Shown: positions 1-9,368, counted from the first letter of the stretch. The stretch is DNA of 64,000 nt from Exiguobacterium marinum DSM 16307 (GCF_000620845.1 NZ_KK211189.1:1627662-1691661); one strand, 5' to 3'. Numbers and translations: made by a program. Notes: a model not told the origin generated them from the sequence alone.

Positions 1-1
1 A

Positions 2-196
2 CAGGTGGACAAAGTCTTTTCGCGTGAACAGTTATTGAAAGAAGTATGGAACTACGAATTTTTCGGAGACCTTCGGACCGTCGATACACATGTGAAACGT
101 CTTCGTGAGAAATTGAATCGGGTCTCTCCAGACGCCGCTCATATGATCACGACTGTATGGGGTGTCGGGTACAAGTTCGAAGCTGCCAGTGAATGA
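2..196 (+). CDS. resD: Response regulator ResD, C-terminal part (5' end outside window)
   Basis: This is the last 64 codons of an OmpR/PhoB-family response regulator; the receiver domain lies outside the window. The visible part is a winged-helix DNA-binding domain, with the recognition-helix segment DLRTVDTHVKRLREKL and the C-terminal hairpin segment TVWGVGYKFE. The wording FFGDLRTVDTHVKRLREKLN is very close to ResD as I remember it. ResD activates genes for respiration and low-oxygen growth in Bacillus. The stop codon overlaps the start of the kinase gene that follows (ATGA), which supports a translationally coupled two-component pair. The ResD name is a family inference; another OmpR-type regulator is possible. 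Confidence 0.75.
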   Translation, partial: QVDKVFSREQLLKEVWNYEFFGDLRTVDTHVKRLREKLNRVSPDAAHMITTVWGVGYKFEAASE

Positions 197-1902
197 TGAT
201 TCGTCGAAATAGTATCGTCACGAAACTGTGGCTGACGATTCTCGTTTTGGTCAGCGTGATCTTATTCATTGTCTCGGTATTGATGCTTGAATTTTTTAAT
301 TCCTTTCACATCGACCAAGAACGAGGGCATCTCGCCAAACTCGGAGGTCAGGTTCAATCGGTATTGTTGAATGAAGGGGATACGTCACAGACGATTGATC
401 AAATCATCGAAGTTTATGGTGCGAATTATATTCTCGAAAACGGTTCGGTTCGATCCAACTTTGGCAATCAAGTGGACGGTTTGATGGTTGAACTTGAGCG
501 ACAAGATTGGGAAACGTACCAGGCGGTCGGGGAAACGGCCATCGGGAACTTCTCATCGTTTAACGATCAAGCGGCCCTTGCTTACCGAACGACATTCTCG
601 TTATCAAACGGTCAATATACGCTGTACTTACTAGAACCCCTTGATGCAATCTCGAGTGCGAATGCGGGTGCGCGGACCATCATCTTGTGGACCGTCGCCT
701 CGGCAATCATCGTCACGACCGTGTTTGCGTTCTTCTTATCGACACGGATCACGGCGCCTCTTCGAGAAATGCGGGACGCGGTAAACAAGACAGGTGAAGG
801 GCAATTCGATTTACGTCTCGAGACGAAGACGCGAGATGAGATCGGTGAACTCGCCGCTTCCTTCAATGCGATGAGTAGCCAGTTGGCGAAGTATGTCGAT
901 GCCCTTGACCGCGAACGATTGCAACTTGCATCGATTCTACGTTCGATGGCGGACGGTGTCATTACGCTCGACCGTCATGCGAACATCATTGTCACGAATC
1001 CGCAAGCGAGCCCGCTGCTTCAAGACGGGCAGCCCCATGAAGTCGTGCTCTCTCTTTATGAGGAAGTGATGGATGGGACATCTGAAAAGACGATTGAAGT
1101 GAAACAGGATGACCGCTACTACACATTGACGGTCACACCGCTCGTCGGTGAGGATGATTTTGAAGGGGCCGTCGTCGTCATTCGGGACACGTCTGAGAGT
1201 CATCGACTCGATAAGATGCGGACCGATTTTGTGGCGAATGTCAGTCATGAACTCAGGACACCGCTCGTGACGCTTCAAGGGTATTCAGAGGCAATTATCG
1301 ACGGCATGACAGAGAGTGACGAGGCAACGAAGGAGTTCGCCTCAATCATCTACGACGAATCACTACGCTTGGCCCGACTCGTCAACGATTTGCTGGATTT
1401 GGCACGCATCGAATCGGGTAAAGAGACGATGCAGTTCAGCTCGTTCGATATCGGGGAGTTCTTGCCGCGCGTCATGCGGAAGTTTAACCAAATGGCGTCT
1501 GAGAAGGAAATTCAATTACAGACAGACGTACCGCATCGACTCATCGAAGCGGACGGCGACCGACTCGAACAAGTGTTCACGAACTTGATCGGCAACGCCA
1601 TCGCCCATACCGACTCCGGAGAGATTCGAATCGAGGCGACCGAAATGTCCGACGGGATACAGATTCAATTGACCGATACGGGTCACGGGATTCCGAAAGA
1701 AGACTTACCGTTCGTGTTCGAGCGATTCTACAAAGCCGATAAGGCGCGGACGAGTGGTTCGAAAACAGGGACCGGGATTGGACTTGCCATCGTCAAGAAT
1801 GTGGTCGACGCCCATCATGGGACGGTCAACGTATCGAGTACAGCTGGTGTCGGTACGACATTTGAGATTTACTTACCATTTGAACAACCACACATCTCGT
1901 AA
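193..1902 (+). CDS. resE: Sensor histidine kinase ResE-like
   Basis: A membrane sensor kinase of 569 residues, the normal size for ResE. Order of parts: an N-terminal membrane helix (about 14-34), an extracytoplasmic sensor region, a second helix (about 158-180), a HAMP linker (about 180-235), a PAS-like domain (about 240-335), then the kinase core. The phosphorylated histidine is in VSHELRTP (residue 352). The ATP-binding part shows LIGNAIAHT (N box), DTGHGIPKED and TGTGIGLAIV (G boxes). The start overlaps the resD stop by 4 bases. A second ATG lies right behind the first and would serve equally well. Expected partner: the ResD-like regulator. The exact signal cannot be told from the sequence. 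Confidence 0.78.
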   Translation: MMIRRNSIVTKLWLTILVLVSVILFIVSVLMLEFFNSFHIDQERGHLAKLGGQVQSVLLNEGDTSQTIDQIIEVYGANYILENGSVRSNFGNQVDGLMVELERQDWETYQAVGETAIGNFSSFNDQAALAYRTTFSLSNGQYTLYLLEPLDAISSANAGARTIILWTVASAIIVTTVFAFFLSTRITAPLREMRDAVNKTGEGQFDLRLETKTRDEIGELAASFNAMSSQLAKYVDALDRERLQLASILRSMADGVITLDRHANIIVTNPQASPLLQDGQPHEVVLSLYEEVMDGTSEKTIEVKQDDRYYTLTVTPLVGEDDFEGAVVVIRDTSESHRLDKMRTDFVANVSHELRTPLVTLQGYSEAIIDGMTESDEATKEFASIIYDESLRLARLVNDLLDLARIESGKETMQFSSFDIGEFLPRVMRKFNQMASEKEIQLQTDVPHRLIEADGDRLEQVFTNLIGNAIAHTDSGEIRIEATEMSDGIQIQLTDTGHGIPKEDLPFVFERFYKADKARTSGSKTGTGIGLAIVKNVVDAHHGTVNVSSTAGVGTTFEIYLPFEQPHIS

Positions 1903-1926
1903 TGGTGACTCGTTTGAGTCACCATT
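1901..1926 (+). terminator. Hairpin after resE
   Basis: A perfect 11-bp stem (AATGGTGACTC with GAGTCACCATT) and a GTTT loop, beginning inside the resE stop region. Only a weak T-rich tail follows (TGTGGCATTTT), so it may be a leaky terminator between resE and the next gene. Confidence 0.6.
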
Positions 1927-1951
1927 TGTGGCATTTTAAGGGGGGAGTCGT

Positions 1952-2503
1952 ATGAAAAGATATACACGAACTGGCGACACGGGTGAAACTTCTTTAATCG
2001 GTAGCCGTGTCGACAAACATCATCCTCAAATCGAAGCGATGGGTCATCTAGATGAGTTGAATAGTCACATTGGTTTGGCGATTGCCCATCAAGAGGACGA
2101 GTCACTTCGTGGACAGCTGACGAAGGTTCAACACGACCTATTCGATCTCGGGTCGGAACTGATGTACACTGGAGAACCTCCAAAAAAGGTCGATCTGTCA
2201 ATCGTGACGGAGCTTGAAAACTGGATAGATGAGTGGGAGACGTCATGCCCGGAGCTCATACGTTTCATTCTTCCGGGTGGCAGTGTTGCCGCAGCGAGCC
2301 TGCATGTGGCCCGTTCTGTCTGCCGACGGGTCGAGCGTGACTTGACCGCACTCGGTGTCGCCGACCGGCAGCTTCCGTACTTTAATCGATTGAGTGATTA
2401 TTTATTCACGGTTGCACGTTACGCGAATGTCGTGGCAGGCATACCGGACCAAGAATATGCACGCGGCGCTGCCGTGTTCCAACCAAAACGAAAAAAGGAG
2501 TGA
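1952..2503 (+). CDS. Cob(I)alamin adenosyltransferase, PduO type
   Basis: 183 residues, the usual length of the PduO-type corrinoid adenosyltransferase, which makes adenosylcobalamin from cob(I)alamin and ATP in the cytoplasm. The family's N-terminal ATP-binding motif is clear (YTRTGDTGETSLIGS), followed by the trimer/active-site helix segment GHLDELNSHIGLA. The C-terminal helix shows VCRRVERDL, also conserved. A GGGGGAG ribosome site stands before the ATG. B. subtilis YvqK is the close relative I have in mind. No other cobalamin genes are nearby, so it probably serves salvage of imported corrinoid. Confidence 0.9.
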   Translation: MKRYTRTGDTGETSLIGSRVDKHHPQIEAMGHLDELNSHIGLAIAHQEDESLRGQLTKVQHDLFDLGSELMYTGEPPKKVDLSIVTELENWIDEWETSCPELIRFILPGGSVAAASLHVARSVCRRVERDLTALGVADRQLPYFNRLSDYLFTVARYANVVAGIPDQEYARGAAVFQPKRKKE

Positions 2504-2510
2504 TCGGCTG

Positions 2511-3749
2511 ATGAAAGGAATCGAGCAGTTCGAGCATCAATTGCACTACTCGGTCTATCCGACCAAGAAATTTAAGACGACGACTTGTCTCGTCTCATTC
2601 GCTGCACCACTTTCTACAGATACGGTAGCAGATCGAGCCCTACTTCCATTCATTATGGAAAAATCGACGGAGACCTATCCTTCGATTGAGTTATTTCACA
2701 CACCGCTAGAAGATTTGTATGACACAAACTTGTATGCAGGCGCTTCAAAAATTGGAAAAGAGCATGTCATCCAATTCCAACTTGAAGTCGTCAACGACAA
2801 CCTTGTCGGGGAAAACGTCCTGAGCCAAGCAATCAAATTGCTTGAAGACGTACTGCTTCGTCCAAACGCCTATGACGGTGCATTCCAACCGCTCATTGTG
2901 GAGCAAGAGCGCCGTCTACAACGCCAGCGCATCGAATCGGTCTATGATGACAAGATGCGATTCGCCCAACAGCGTCTACAAGAGATGCTCGGAGGAGAAC
3001 TCGCAATCCCGTCACTCGGTACGCTTGAACAACTCGACCATGTCACGCCAAAATCGTTGTACGATGCCTATCAATCGATGATTCAAGACGACCGTGTCGA
3101 CATTTATGTCGTCGGGGATGTCAGTCGTGAACAAGTCGAACAGGCCTTTAACCCATTGGAATCTCTTGGGACACGTCAACCACGCCTGTTACCTGAAGCG
3201 AGTCGAGGTGAGTTTAAGCGATTAGAGGAGCATCAAGATATCAAACAAAGCAAGCTTCATCTCGCCTATGCGCTCGATGTCGACCCACGTACAAAAGACG
3301 CGATACGTATGCAAATTGTAAACGGGTTATTCGGTGGATTTCCTCATTCGAAACTGTTTATGAACGTCCGTGAAAAAGAAAGTTTGGCATATTATGCTGC
3401 TTCACAATATAGTTCACTCAGCCGAAAGTTATTCGTATACGCAGGAATTGATGCGACGAATCAGCAGAAGACTGAACAGATCATCGAAGAGCAATTGAAG
3501 GCTTTACAAGCGGGCGAGTTTGAAGATGAAACGCTACAACAGACGAAAGAACTCTTGTTCCACCAACGTCGTCAACTCGGAGATAGTCCGCGTCAGTTGA
3601 TTGCTTGGATGAGCGGAGCGGACGTTCGTCCATTCTCGCTAGACGAAGAGATTGCGATTATCGAAAACACGACACGCGATCATGTCATCGCCCTTGCGAA
3701 TGAGATAGAGCTTGAAGCTGTCTATTGTTTGAAAGGAGGAGAAGCATGA
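2511..3749 (+). CDS. ymfF: M16-family peptidase-like protein, inactive partner (YmfF)
   Basis: A 412-residue M16B (pitrilysin-like) protein. The position where active members carry the zinc motif HxxEH instead reads FIMEKSTETYPS, so the metal site is absent and this should be the non-catalytic half of a heterodimer with the next gene. The conserved C-terminal half contains GGFPHSKLFMNVREKESLAYY, the substrate-cleft region typical of M16 proteins. An AAGGAG site 10 bases before ATG 2511 fixes the start; the reading frame is open upstream but that part overlaps the previous gene. It overlaps ymfH by 4 bases, matching the B. subtilis ymfF-ymfH arrangement. Confidence 0.85.
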   Translation: MKGIEQFEHQLHYSVYPTKKFKTTTCLVSFAAPLSTDTVADRALLPFIMEKSTETYPSIELFHTPLEDLYDTNLYAGASKIGKEHVIQFQLEVVNDNLVGENVLSQAIKLLEDVLLRPNAYDGAFQPLIVEQERRLQRQRIESVYDDKMRFAQQRLQEMLGGELAIPSLGTLEQLDHVTPKSLYDAYQSMIQDDRVDIYVVGDVSREQVEQAFNPLESLGTRQPRLLPEASRGEFKRLEEHQDIKQSKLHLAYALDVDPRTKDAIRMQIVNGLFGGFPHSKLFMNVREKESLAYYAASQYSSLSRKLFVYAGIDATNQQKTEQIIEEQLKALQAGEFEDETLQQTKELLFHQRRQLGDSPRQLIAWMSGADVRPFSLDEEIAIIENTTRDHVIALANEIELEAVYCLKGGEA

Positions 3750-5005
3750 AACTAGACTTTCCAAACGTCGGAGAGACATTACATCACCACGTGCTCGACA
3801 ATGGCCTCTCCGTTTACTTGTTGAAAAAGACTGGATATGAAAAAACATTCGCGACGTTCACGACCAAATATGGATCGATTGACCGACGCTTTAAACTAGA
3901 AGACTGGATCGAGGTTCCCGATGGTATTGCGCATTTCTTAGAACATAAGATGTTCGAAAAAGAAGATGGCGACGTCTTCCAACAGTTCGGACGTCAAGGC
4001 GCTTCGGCGAACGCTTTCACCTCTTTCACACGGACGGCGTACTTGTTCGGTGCGACGTCGAACATTCAGAAAAATGTTCAAACGTTGCTCGACTTCGTTC
4101 AAACTCCATATTTCACGGAAGAATCGGTTGAGAAAGAGAAGGGCATCATCGGTCAAGAGATCCAAATGTATCAAGACAATCCGGGATGGCGTCTTTATTT
4201 CGGTTTGATTGAAGCAATGTATGAGACACATCCCGTTAAAATCGATATTGCGGGCACTATCGAATCGATTTCGAAGATCACTGCAGAAGATTTATACGTT
4301 TGTCATCAAGCGTTCTACCATCCGAGCAATATGACGTTGTTCGTCGTTGGAAACATTGAACCGGATGAGATGCTCGAATTGATTCGAAACAATCAGTCGA
4401 CCAAATCATTCGATGCACCGAAGCTGAGTGCCCGTGAAACGGTTGAAGAGCCGATCGCGGTTCGTTTGTCGGAACGAGTCATCGAGATGGATGTCTCTGT
4501 CCCGAAAGTGATGATTGGCTATAAAGATGCCCCGCAAGCTGGCGAAGCGGGTCTGAAGCAAGAGTTGACGGTAGAATTGCTTATGCATGCACTGTTTGAT
4601 ACGACAGCCCCTCTCTATACTGAGCTGTATGCTGAAGGACTGATTGACGATGCCTTCTCGTTTGACTATACGTCAGAAGAAACATTCGCCTTTGCTGCGT
4701 TGTCGATGGAGACGTCGGAAGTCGATGCGTTTGTCGGTCGTGTGACGGAGGCACTGGAACGTCCACTTCAACTCAATCAGGAAACGCTTGACCGTAAGAA
4801 ACGCATGATGCAAGGACAATTTTTAAAAGCACTGAATTCACCGGAATTCATCGCCAATCAGTTTTCTCGTTATGCGCTCAATGACGGAAACTTGTTCGAG
4901 ATTCCGAATTTGATTGATGACATCACATTAGATGAACTATACGAAGCGTACGAGCGGTTGTTCCGTCAAGAGCAACGGACCGTATGCATCGTCAAAAAGC
5001 CATGA
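3746..5005 (+). CDS. ymfH: M16-family zinc peptidase (YmfH)
   Basis: 419 residues, active M16B peptidase. The inverted zinc motif HxxEH is present in GIAHFLEHKMFE near residue 70, and the downstream glutamate-containing helix shows EKGIIGQEIQMYQDNP. A segment ANAFTSFTRTAY matches the conserved cleft region. Start chosen at ATG 3746, 6 bases after AAGGAGG, overlapping the ymfF stop by 4 bases, so the two are likely made in equal amounts and pair. Substrate unknown; processing of small peptides is the family role. The stop overlaps the next gene (ATGA). Confidence 0.88.
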   Translation: MKLDFPNVGETLHHHVLDNGLSVYLLKKTGYEKTFATFTTKYGSIDRRFKLEDWIEVPDGIAHFLEHKMFEKEDGDVFQQFGRQGASANAFTSFTRTAYLFGATSNIQKNVQTLLDFVQTPYFTEESVEKEKGIIGQEIQMYQDNPGWRLYFGLIEAMYETHPVKIDIAGTIESISKITAEDLYVCHQAFYHPSNMTLFVVGNIEPDEMLELIRNNQSTKSFDAPKLSARETVEEPIAVRLSERVIEMDVSVPKVMIGYKDAPQAGEAGLKQELTVELLMHALFDTTAPLYTELYAEGLIDDAFSFDYTSEETFAFAALSMETSEVDAFVGRVTEALERPLQLNQETLDRKKRMMQGQFLKALNSPEFIANQFSRYALNDGNLFEIPNLIDDITLDELYEAYERLFRQEQRTVCIVKKP

Positions 5006-5697
5006 AGACGTTGATTGTTGGAGCGAGCGGTGCCATCGGACGTGCCGTCTCGCTCGCTTTTCGTGAAGATGAATTGATTTTGCATGCGAACGAGGGTCAC
5101 GAAAGACTACGTCATTTGATTGATGAAGAAAATCTTTCGGCAGAACTTTTTCCTTGTGACCTAACAGACCGAGGTGCCGTTGAGTCGTGGGTACAAGAAA
5201 TGCCGAACGTCGACCGAATCGTCTACGTGGCCGGACACGCTCTTCATGGTCTCGTCGTCGACCAAGCAATCGATGAGCTCGACCGTCTCTATGAAATTCA
5301 TGTCCGTGCGATGATTCGATTGGTCCAGTCCGTTGTAGCTAAGAAGCCGTATGATCATCAACTCGATATTGTCATTGTCTCAAGCATCTGGGGTGAGGTC
5401 GGTGCGGCCGCCGAGGTATTTTACTCCACAGTCAAGGCAGCACAGCTCGGCTTCGTCAAAGCGTTTGCCAGAGAAGTGGGACCGTTCAATGTTCGAATCA
5501 ATGCGGTGACACCAGGGTGGATTGATACGCCAATGAATGATACGGTAGAAGAGTCGAAGGAATCCGTGATGAACGACATTCCACTTGGACGACTCGGGAA
5601 TACTGAAGATGTTGCTAAAACCATTCGTTTTTTATGCTCAACGGACGCCTCCTATATGACAGGAACGGTGTTACGCATCGACGGTGGCTGGCAGTGA
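5002..5697 (+). CDS. ymfI: SDR-family reductase, EF-P 5-aminopentanone reductase (YmfI)
   Basis: 231-residue short-chain dehydrogenase/reductase. It has the nucleotide-binding turn GASGAIGRAV at the very N-terminus, the catalytic serine in IVSSIWG and the YxxxK pair in FYSTVKAAQ, and ends in the family-typical RIDGGWQ. In B. subtilis the YmfI protein in the same place reduces 5-aminopentanone on elongation factor P, finishing its lysine modification. An alternative ATG at 4984 exists, but ATG 5002 overlaps the ymfH stop (ATGA) and puts the Rossmann fold at the start as expected. No strong Shine-Dalgarno site, so translation is probably coupled to ymfH. Confidence 0.82.
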   Translation: MKTLIVGASGAIGRAVSLAFREDELILHANEGHERLRHLIDEENLSAELFPCDLTDRGAVESWVQEMPNVDRIVYVAGHALHGLVVDQAIDELDRLYEIHVRAMIRLVQSVVAKKPYDHQLDIVIVSSIWGEVGAAAEVFYSTVKAAQLGFVKAFAREVGPFNVRINAVTPGWIDTPMNDTVEESKESVMNDIPLGRLGNTEDVAKTIRFLCSTDASYMTGTVLRIDGGWQ

Positions 5698-5790
5698 TCT
5701 AGTCACTGTACATAAACGAGTTCTTTTCAATTCTTCTAAAATAATTTAAAATAGGCTAGGTAGTGAACTCGCTCGAAAGGATGGTTGGGG

Positions 5791-6567
5791 ATGGAACATA
5801 AATTCGAAGAGTGGTATCTCGAGTATGAACTGTGTCAAAATCGACCGGGTATCCTCGGAGATATCGCGTCTCTCATGGGAATGCTTCAAATATCCATCGT
5901 CACCATCAATGGAGTCGATCTACAGCGCCGTGGGATGTTGTTAAAAGCCCCGGCTGCTGATCATGTCCATCGGCTCGAACATATTTTGAAGCGAATGGAA
6001 GCTATCGCTGTCATCAAGTTACGGCGTCCCAAATTAAGGGATCGAATAGCGATTCGACATGGTCGATACATCGACCATGACAGTGATGATAAAAAGACGT
6101 TCCGTTTCGTGCGAGAAGACTTAGGGATTCTCGTCGATTTTGTCGCAGAGTTGATGAAGGAAGAGCGTCATTTATTGATTGGCGTACGCGGTAATCCTCG
6201 CGTCGGAAAGACGGAATCTATCGTTGCGGCGAGTGTGTGTGCAAACAAACGATGGCTGTTTTTGTCATCAACACTGATGAAACAGACCGTTCGAACCTCA
6301 TTATTTGAAGAAGAACGGGAAGGCGATCACGTATACATAATTGATGGAGCCGTCTCCACTCGTACAATGGATGAACGACATCGACAGCTCATCCGTGAAG
6401 TCATGCGATTGCCTGCAGTGAAAGTTATTGAACATCCTGACTTATATGTCCGAAACACCGATTGCGTGTATGAAGACTTTGATTATATTATTGAATTGAG
6501 AAACAACCCGGATGAAACGATCATCATCCCACAAGAAACGCATCGTGAGTCAGAATGGTTTGAATAA
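5791..6567 (+). CDS. ymfK: YmfK-like protein (DUF3388 family)
   Basis: 258 residues. The N-terminal third (YELCQNRPGILGDIASLMG) looks like an ACT-type small-molecule-binding domain. The rest carries a P-loop-like stretch GVRGNPRVGKTES near residue 140, suggesting nucleotide binding. Its place between ymfI and ymfM matches B. subtilis ymfK, whose role is unknown to me. Start taken at ATG 5791, 10 bases after GAAAGG; a TTG at 5785 is in frame but only 4 bases from that site. Function not established. Confidence 0.75.
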   Translation: MEHKFEEWYLEYELCQNRPGILGDIASLMGMLQISIVTINGVDLQRRGMLLKAPAADHVHRLEHILKRMEAIAVIKLRRPKLRDRIAIRHGRYIDHDSDDKKTFRFVREDLGILVDFVAELMKEERHLLIGVRGNPRVGKTESIVAASVCANKRWLFLSSTLMKQTVRTSLFEEEREGDHVYIIDGAVSTRTMDERHRQLIREVMRLPAVKVIEHPDLYVRNTDCVYEDFDYIIELRNNPDETIIIPQETHRESEWFE

Positions 6568-6594
6568 TAATGTGAATGGAAGGTGTGGACCCCT

Positions 6595-7467
6595 GTGACA
6601 GAACTAGGGACTTTTTTGAAACAAAAGCGTGAGGAGAGCGGATTGACGCTCGACCAAATCCAACAGACGACGAAGATCCAAAAGCGCTATATCATCGCGA
6701 TCGAGGAAGGTGATTACAAAAATCTCCCTGGCTCTTTCTATGCACGGGCGTTCATTAAAACGTATGCGGAGTCACTCGGTCTAGATGTAGATGAACTGTA
6801 CGGAACATATGCAAAAGACTTACCAAAAATCGAGGCACAGCCGACCGCTCAGTTATCTCGGAAGAAAACGTATTCCAAGGCTTCGGAGTCTACGAGCCGG
6901 GTTTCAAGGTGGGTTCCAAAAGTACTGCTTGTCCTCACTGTCTTTTTGCTCATCACTGCGGTTTATTTTGCGGTGAGAAGCATCGACTTCGGTGGGCAGG
7001 ATGCGAGTCCTACTGAACCGCCAAGTTCTAGCGTTACGGTCGACCAAAACGAGGATGTTCCGGCAGATGAGCCTGTCGAGGAAGAACCGTCTGAAGAGAA
7101 TCCGGCTGAGGAAGAACCGCCTGCAGAATCCGGTCCGGTTGCGGTGACAGAATCGAACGGTGCGGATATCACATATGAACTTATGACGAGTGAAAAATTA
7201 TCAACTGAGATTTATGTGAAAGAGTCCCCGGCCTCATATGTTGGCGTACGTGATACATCACTTGAAGGAGCATTCCTAGCGCCTGAATATCCAAATCAAT
7301 CGAAACAAAACCCGATTGTCATTGAAGACGCTGAGACGGACACGCTACGTATTCGAATCGGGCTCATCGCAGGTGTTGAGAAAATCGTCGTCAACGGTCG
7401 CGAGCTCGAGCTTCAAGAGTCTCCGGTCACACAAAATATTTTTGTAAAGAGAGTTGACACTGAATAA
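6595..7467 (+). CDS. ymfM: RodZ-like helix-turn-helix membrane protein (YmfM)
   Basis: 290 residues with the RodZ plan: an N-terminal helix-turn-helix domain (LGTFLKQKREESGLTLDQ, about 3-75), a basic linker, one transmembrane helix (about 107-127), an acidic proline/glutamate-rich linker (EEEPSEENPAEEEPP), then a C-terminal beta domain of the DUF4115 type. RodZ anchors MreB filaments to the membrane and helps set rod shape. Start set at GTG 6595, 9 bases after GGAAGGTG; an in-frame GTG at 6583 overlaps that site. It lies directly before pgsA, as in Bacillus. A hairpin (GAGAGT/ACTCTC) spans its stop codon and has no T-run. Confidence 0.82.
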   Translation: MTELGTFLKQKREESGLTLDQIQQTTKIQKRYIIAIEEGDYKNLPGSFYARAFIKTYAESLGLDVDELYGTYAKDLPKIEAQPTAQLSRKKTYSKASESTSRVSRWVPKVLLVLTVFLLITAVYFAVRSIDFGGQDASPTEPPSSSVTVDQNEDVPADEPVEEEPSEENPAEEEPPAESGPVAVTESNGADITYELMTSEKLSTEIYVKESPASYVGVRDTSLEGAFLAPEYPNQSKQNPIVIEDAETDTLRIRIGLIAGVEKIVVNGRELELQESPVTQNIFVKRVDTE

Positions 7468-7499
7468 GTCGACTCTCCTTCTAAGAGGAGGCGTTCTAC

Positions 7500-8078
7500 A
7501 TGAACCTACCTAACCGATTGACGATGTTACGCGTGGTACTCATTCCCGTATTCGTCGTCTTACTCGCTATTGATTTTGATTGGGGCAACATCGCCTTTTT
7601 AGGTGCTGACATCCCACTTCACCAATTTATTGCTGGTGTGATTTTTACGATTGCGGCCATTACGGACTGGCTGGATGGTCATTTGGCCCGCAAACACAAT
7701 TTGGTCACGAACTTTGGTAAGTTTATGGACCCGCTCGCAGACAAACTTCTCGTTACGGCGGCACTCGTGCTCCTCGTCGAGATGGACCTCGTTGCGGCTT
7801 GGGTCGTCGTCGTGATTCTTTCACGCGAATTCGCTGTCACTGGCCTTCGCCTTGTCGCTGCTGACGAAGGGATTGTCGTCGCGGCCGGAAAATCTGGGAA
7901 GGCGAAGACGTGGGTGCAACTCTTTGCCATCATCTTCTTGCTATTCGGTAATCCGATTTTCAGCTATGTCGGAATCCCATTTGGCGAATGGGCGATGTGG
8001 TTGGCACTCGCGCTGACGATTTATTCAGGTGCTGAGTACTTCGCACAAAACTACAAGATAATTGTGAAGTCGATGTAA
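7500..8078 (+). CDS. pgsA: CDP-diacylglycerol-glycerol-3-phosphate 3-phosphatidyltransferase
   Basis: 192-residue integral membrane enzyme that makes phosphatidylglycerol phosphate from CDP-diacylglycerol and glycerol-3-phosphate, the committed step to phosphatidylglycerol and cardiolipin. The CDP-alcohol phosphotransferase signature D-G-x2-A-R-x8-G-x3-D-x3-D is complete (starting DWLDGHLARK, ending GKFMDPLADK, about residues 60-85), including both last aspartates that bind metal. Several hydrophobic helices surround it. A GAGGAGG site precedes the ATG. Ends in a strong terminator, so cinA has its own start of transcription or reads through. Confidence 0.95.
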   Translation: MNLPNRLTMLRVVLIPVFVVLLAIDFDWGNIAFLGADIPLHQFIAGVIFTIAAITDWLDGHLARKHNLVTNFGKFMDPLADKLLVTAALVLLVEMDLVAAWVVVVILSREFAVTGLRLVAADEGIVVAAGKSGKAKTWVQLFAIIFLLFGNPIFSYVGIPFGEWAMWLALALTIYSGAEYFAQNYKIIVKSM

Positions 8079-8086
8079 GTCGACAG

Positions 8087-8120
8087 AGACGAGTTGGTTG
8101 ATCTAGCTCGTCTTTTTTTT
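8087..8120 (+). terminator. Terminator after pgsA
   Basis: Stem AGACGAG/CTCGTCT with a 13-base loop, followed by eight T residues. It sits between pgsA and cinA. Confidence 0.85.
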
Positions 8121-8141
8121 TGAAGTCGAGGAGGAATTAAG

Positions 8142-9368
8142 ATGAAACGAGCCGAAATCATTGCGGTAGGAAGCGAGTTGCTCTTAGGAGAAATCATCAA
8201 TACGAATGCCAGTTACATATCAGAACAACTGTCGAAGTACGGCGTGCCGGTCTTGTATCATCAAGTTGTCGGGGACAACGCGGCACGAATGCGAGAGACT
8301 TTTGAGATCGCCCGTCGTCGTTCTGACTTGGTCATCGTCACAGGTGGGCTAGGTCCAACAGCGGATGACGTCACGAAAGAGGTCCTTTCTGAACTGCTCG
8401 AACGTCCGATCGTACGGGATGAGGAAGCGTTTGAGACGATTCAACGATTCCTTCGCTCGCGTAATCGCCCGATGAATGAGGGGGATGCACGCCAAGCCGA
8501 TGTGTTGAGCGGAGCAGACGTGCTACAAAATCCAGTAGGGCTTGCTCCGGGTATGTGGATTCCTGGTGATACGACATGGATGCTACTCCCAGGTGTACCG
8601 CGTGAGATGCGAGCGCTCGTCGATGAGACGTTTCCGAAAAAGTTTTCAGGTGCGACGCTCGTCTCGGAATCGCTACGATTTTATGAGATTGGTGAATCCG
8701 CCCTCGACGATGCAGTGAAAGACTTGTTGAACGGTGCAAATCCAACCGTCGCGCCATATGCCGAGACTGGAGAGGCAAGACTCCGAATCAGCGCTCGTGC
8801 TGTCGATGAGATGACGGCGAGAGCGATGATTCAAGAAGTGAAGTCTAAAATTTTAGAACGGGTCGGTTCATATTATTTCGGATCGGATGAAGAAACGATT
8901 GCCTCGCATCTTGTTCAATTGCTGACTCGCATGAATCGAACGCTCGCTGTTGCCGAGTCATTGACCGGTGGTGAGGTCCAGTCGATGATCACATCGACAC
9001 CGGGTTCGTCAGCTGTTTTTTTAGGAGGGATGGTGACGTATTCGGATGAGCTAAAAAATAGGTATTTGGGGGTCGCCCTTGATACAATTGAACAGTACTC
9101 AGTCGTCTCAAAAGAAGTTGCCTATGAGATGGTCGTGGGGTTGGCTCATGAATCGAAAGCCGATTATGCCCTTTCATTCACAGGTGAAGCTGGACCGACA
9201 TCAAATTCGGGTCGTCCGGTCGGAACGGTCTATATCGGCGTGAAAACGCCAGGGGGAACCGAGGTCATCGAGCGAACGTATCCACATCAGGAACGTAATA
9301 TGATTCGTATGAGAGCTGCAAAAGACGGGTTGTGGGCCCTCATCCAGCGAATTGAAAAAGGCGAATAA
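8142..9368 (+). CDS. cinA: Competence/damage-inducible protein CinA
   Basis: 408 residues, two domains. The N-terminal MoaB/MPT-binding-like part (about 1-170) shows AEIIAVGSELLLGEI and IVTGGLGPTADD. The C-terminal CinA/PncC amidohydrolase domain (about 250-405) shows TLAVAESLTGG and LSFTGEAGP, as in nicotinamide-mononucleotide deamidases. The family acts in pyridine-nucleotide recycling and is often co-located with recA, as here. The GAGGAGG site is 7 bases from the ATG. The last two codons run into a LexA box for recA. Confidence 0.93.
   Translation: MKRAEIIAVGSELLLGEIINTNASYISEQLSKYGVPVLYHQVVGDNAARMRETFEIARRRSDLVIVTGGLGPTADDVTKEVLSELLERPIVRDEEAFETIQRFLRSRNRPMNEGDARQADVLSGADVLQNPVGLAPGMWIPGDTTWMLLPGVPREMRALVDETFPKKFSGATLVSESLRFYEIGESALDDAVKDLLNGANPTVAPYAETGEARLRISARAVDEMTARAMIQEVKSKILERVGSYYFGSDEETIASHLVQLLTRMNRTLAVAESLTGGEVQSMITSTPGSSAVFLGGMVTYSDELKNRYLGVALDTIEQYSVVSKEVAYEMVVGLAHESKADYALSFTGEAGPTSNSGRPVGTVYIGVKTPGGTEVIERTYPHQERNMIRMRAAKDGLWALIQRIEKGE

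Noticed and set aside
7441-7475. Hairpin over the ymfM stop codon (GAGAGT/ACTCTC) as a terminator
   Set aside because: It has no T-run and pgsA follows after 32 bases, so it more likely is a minor processing or attenuation feature.
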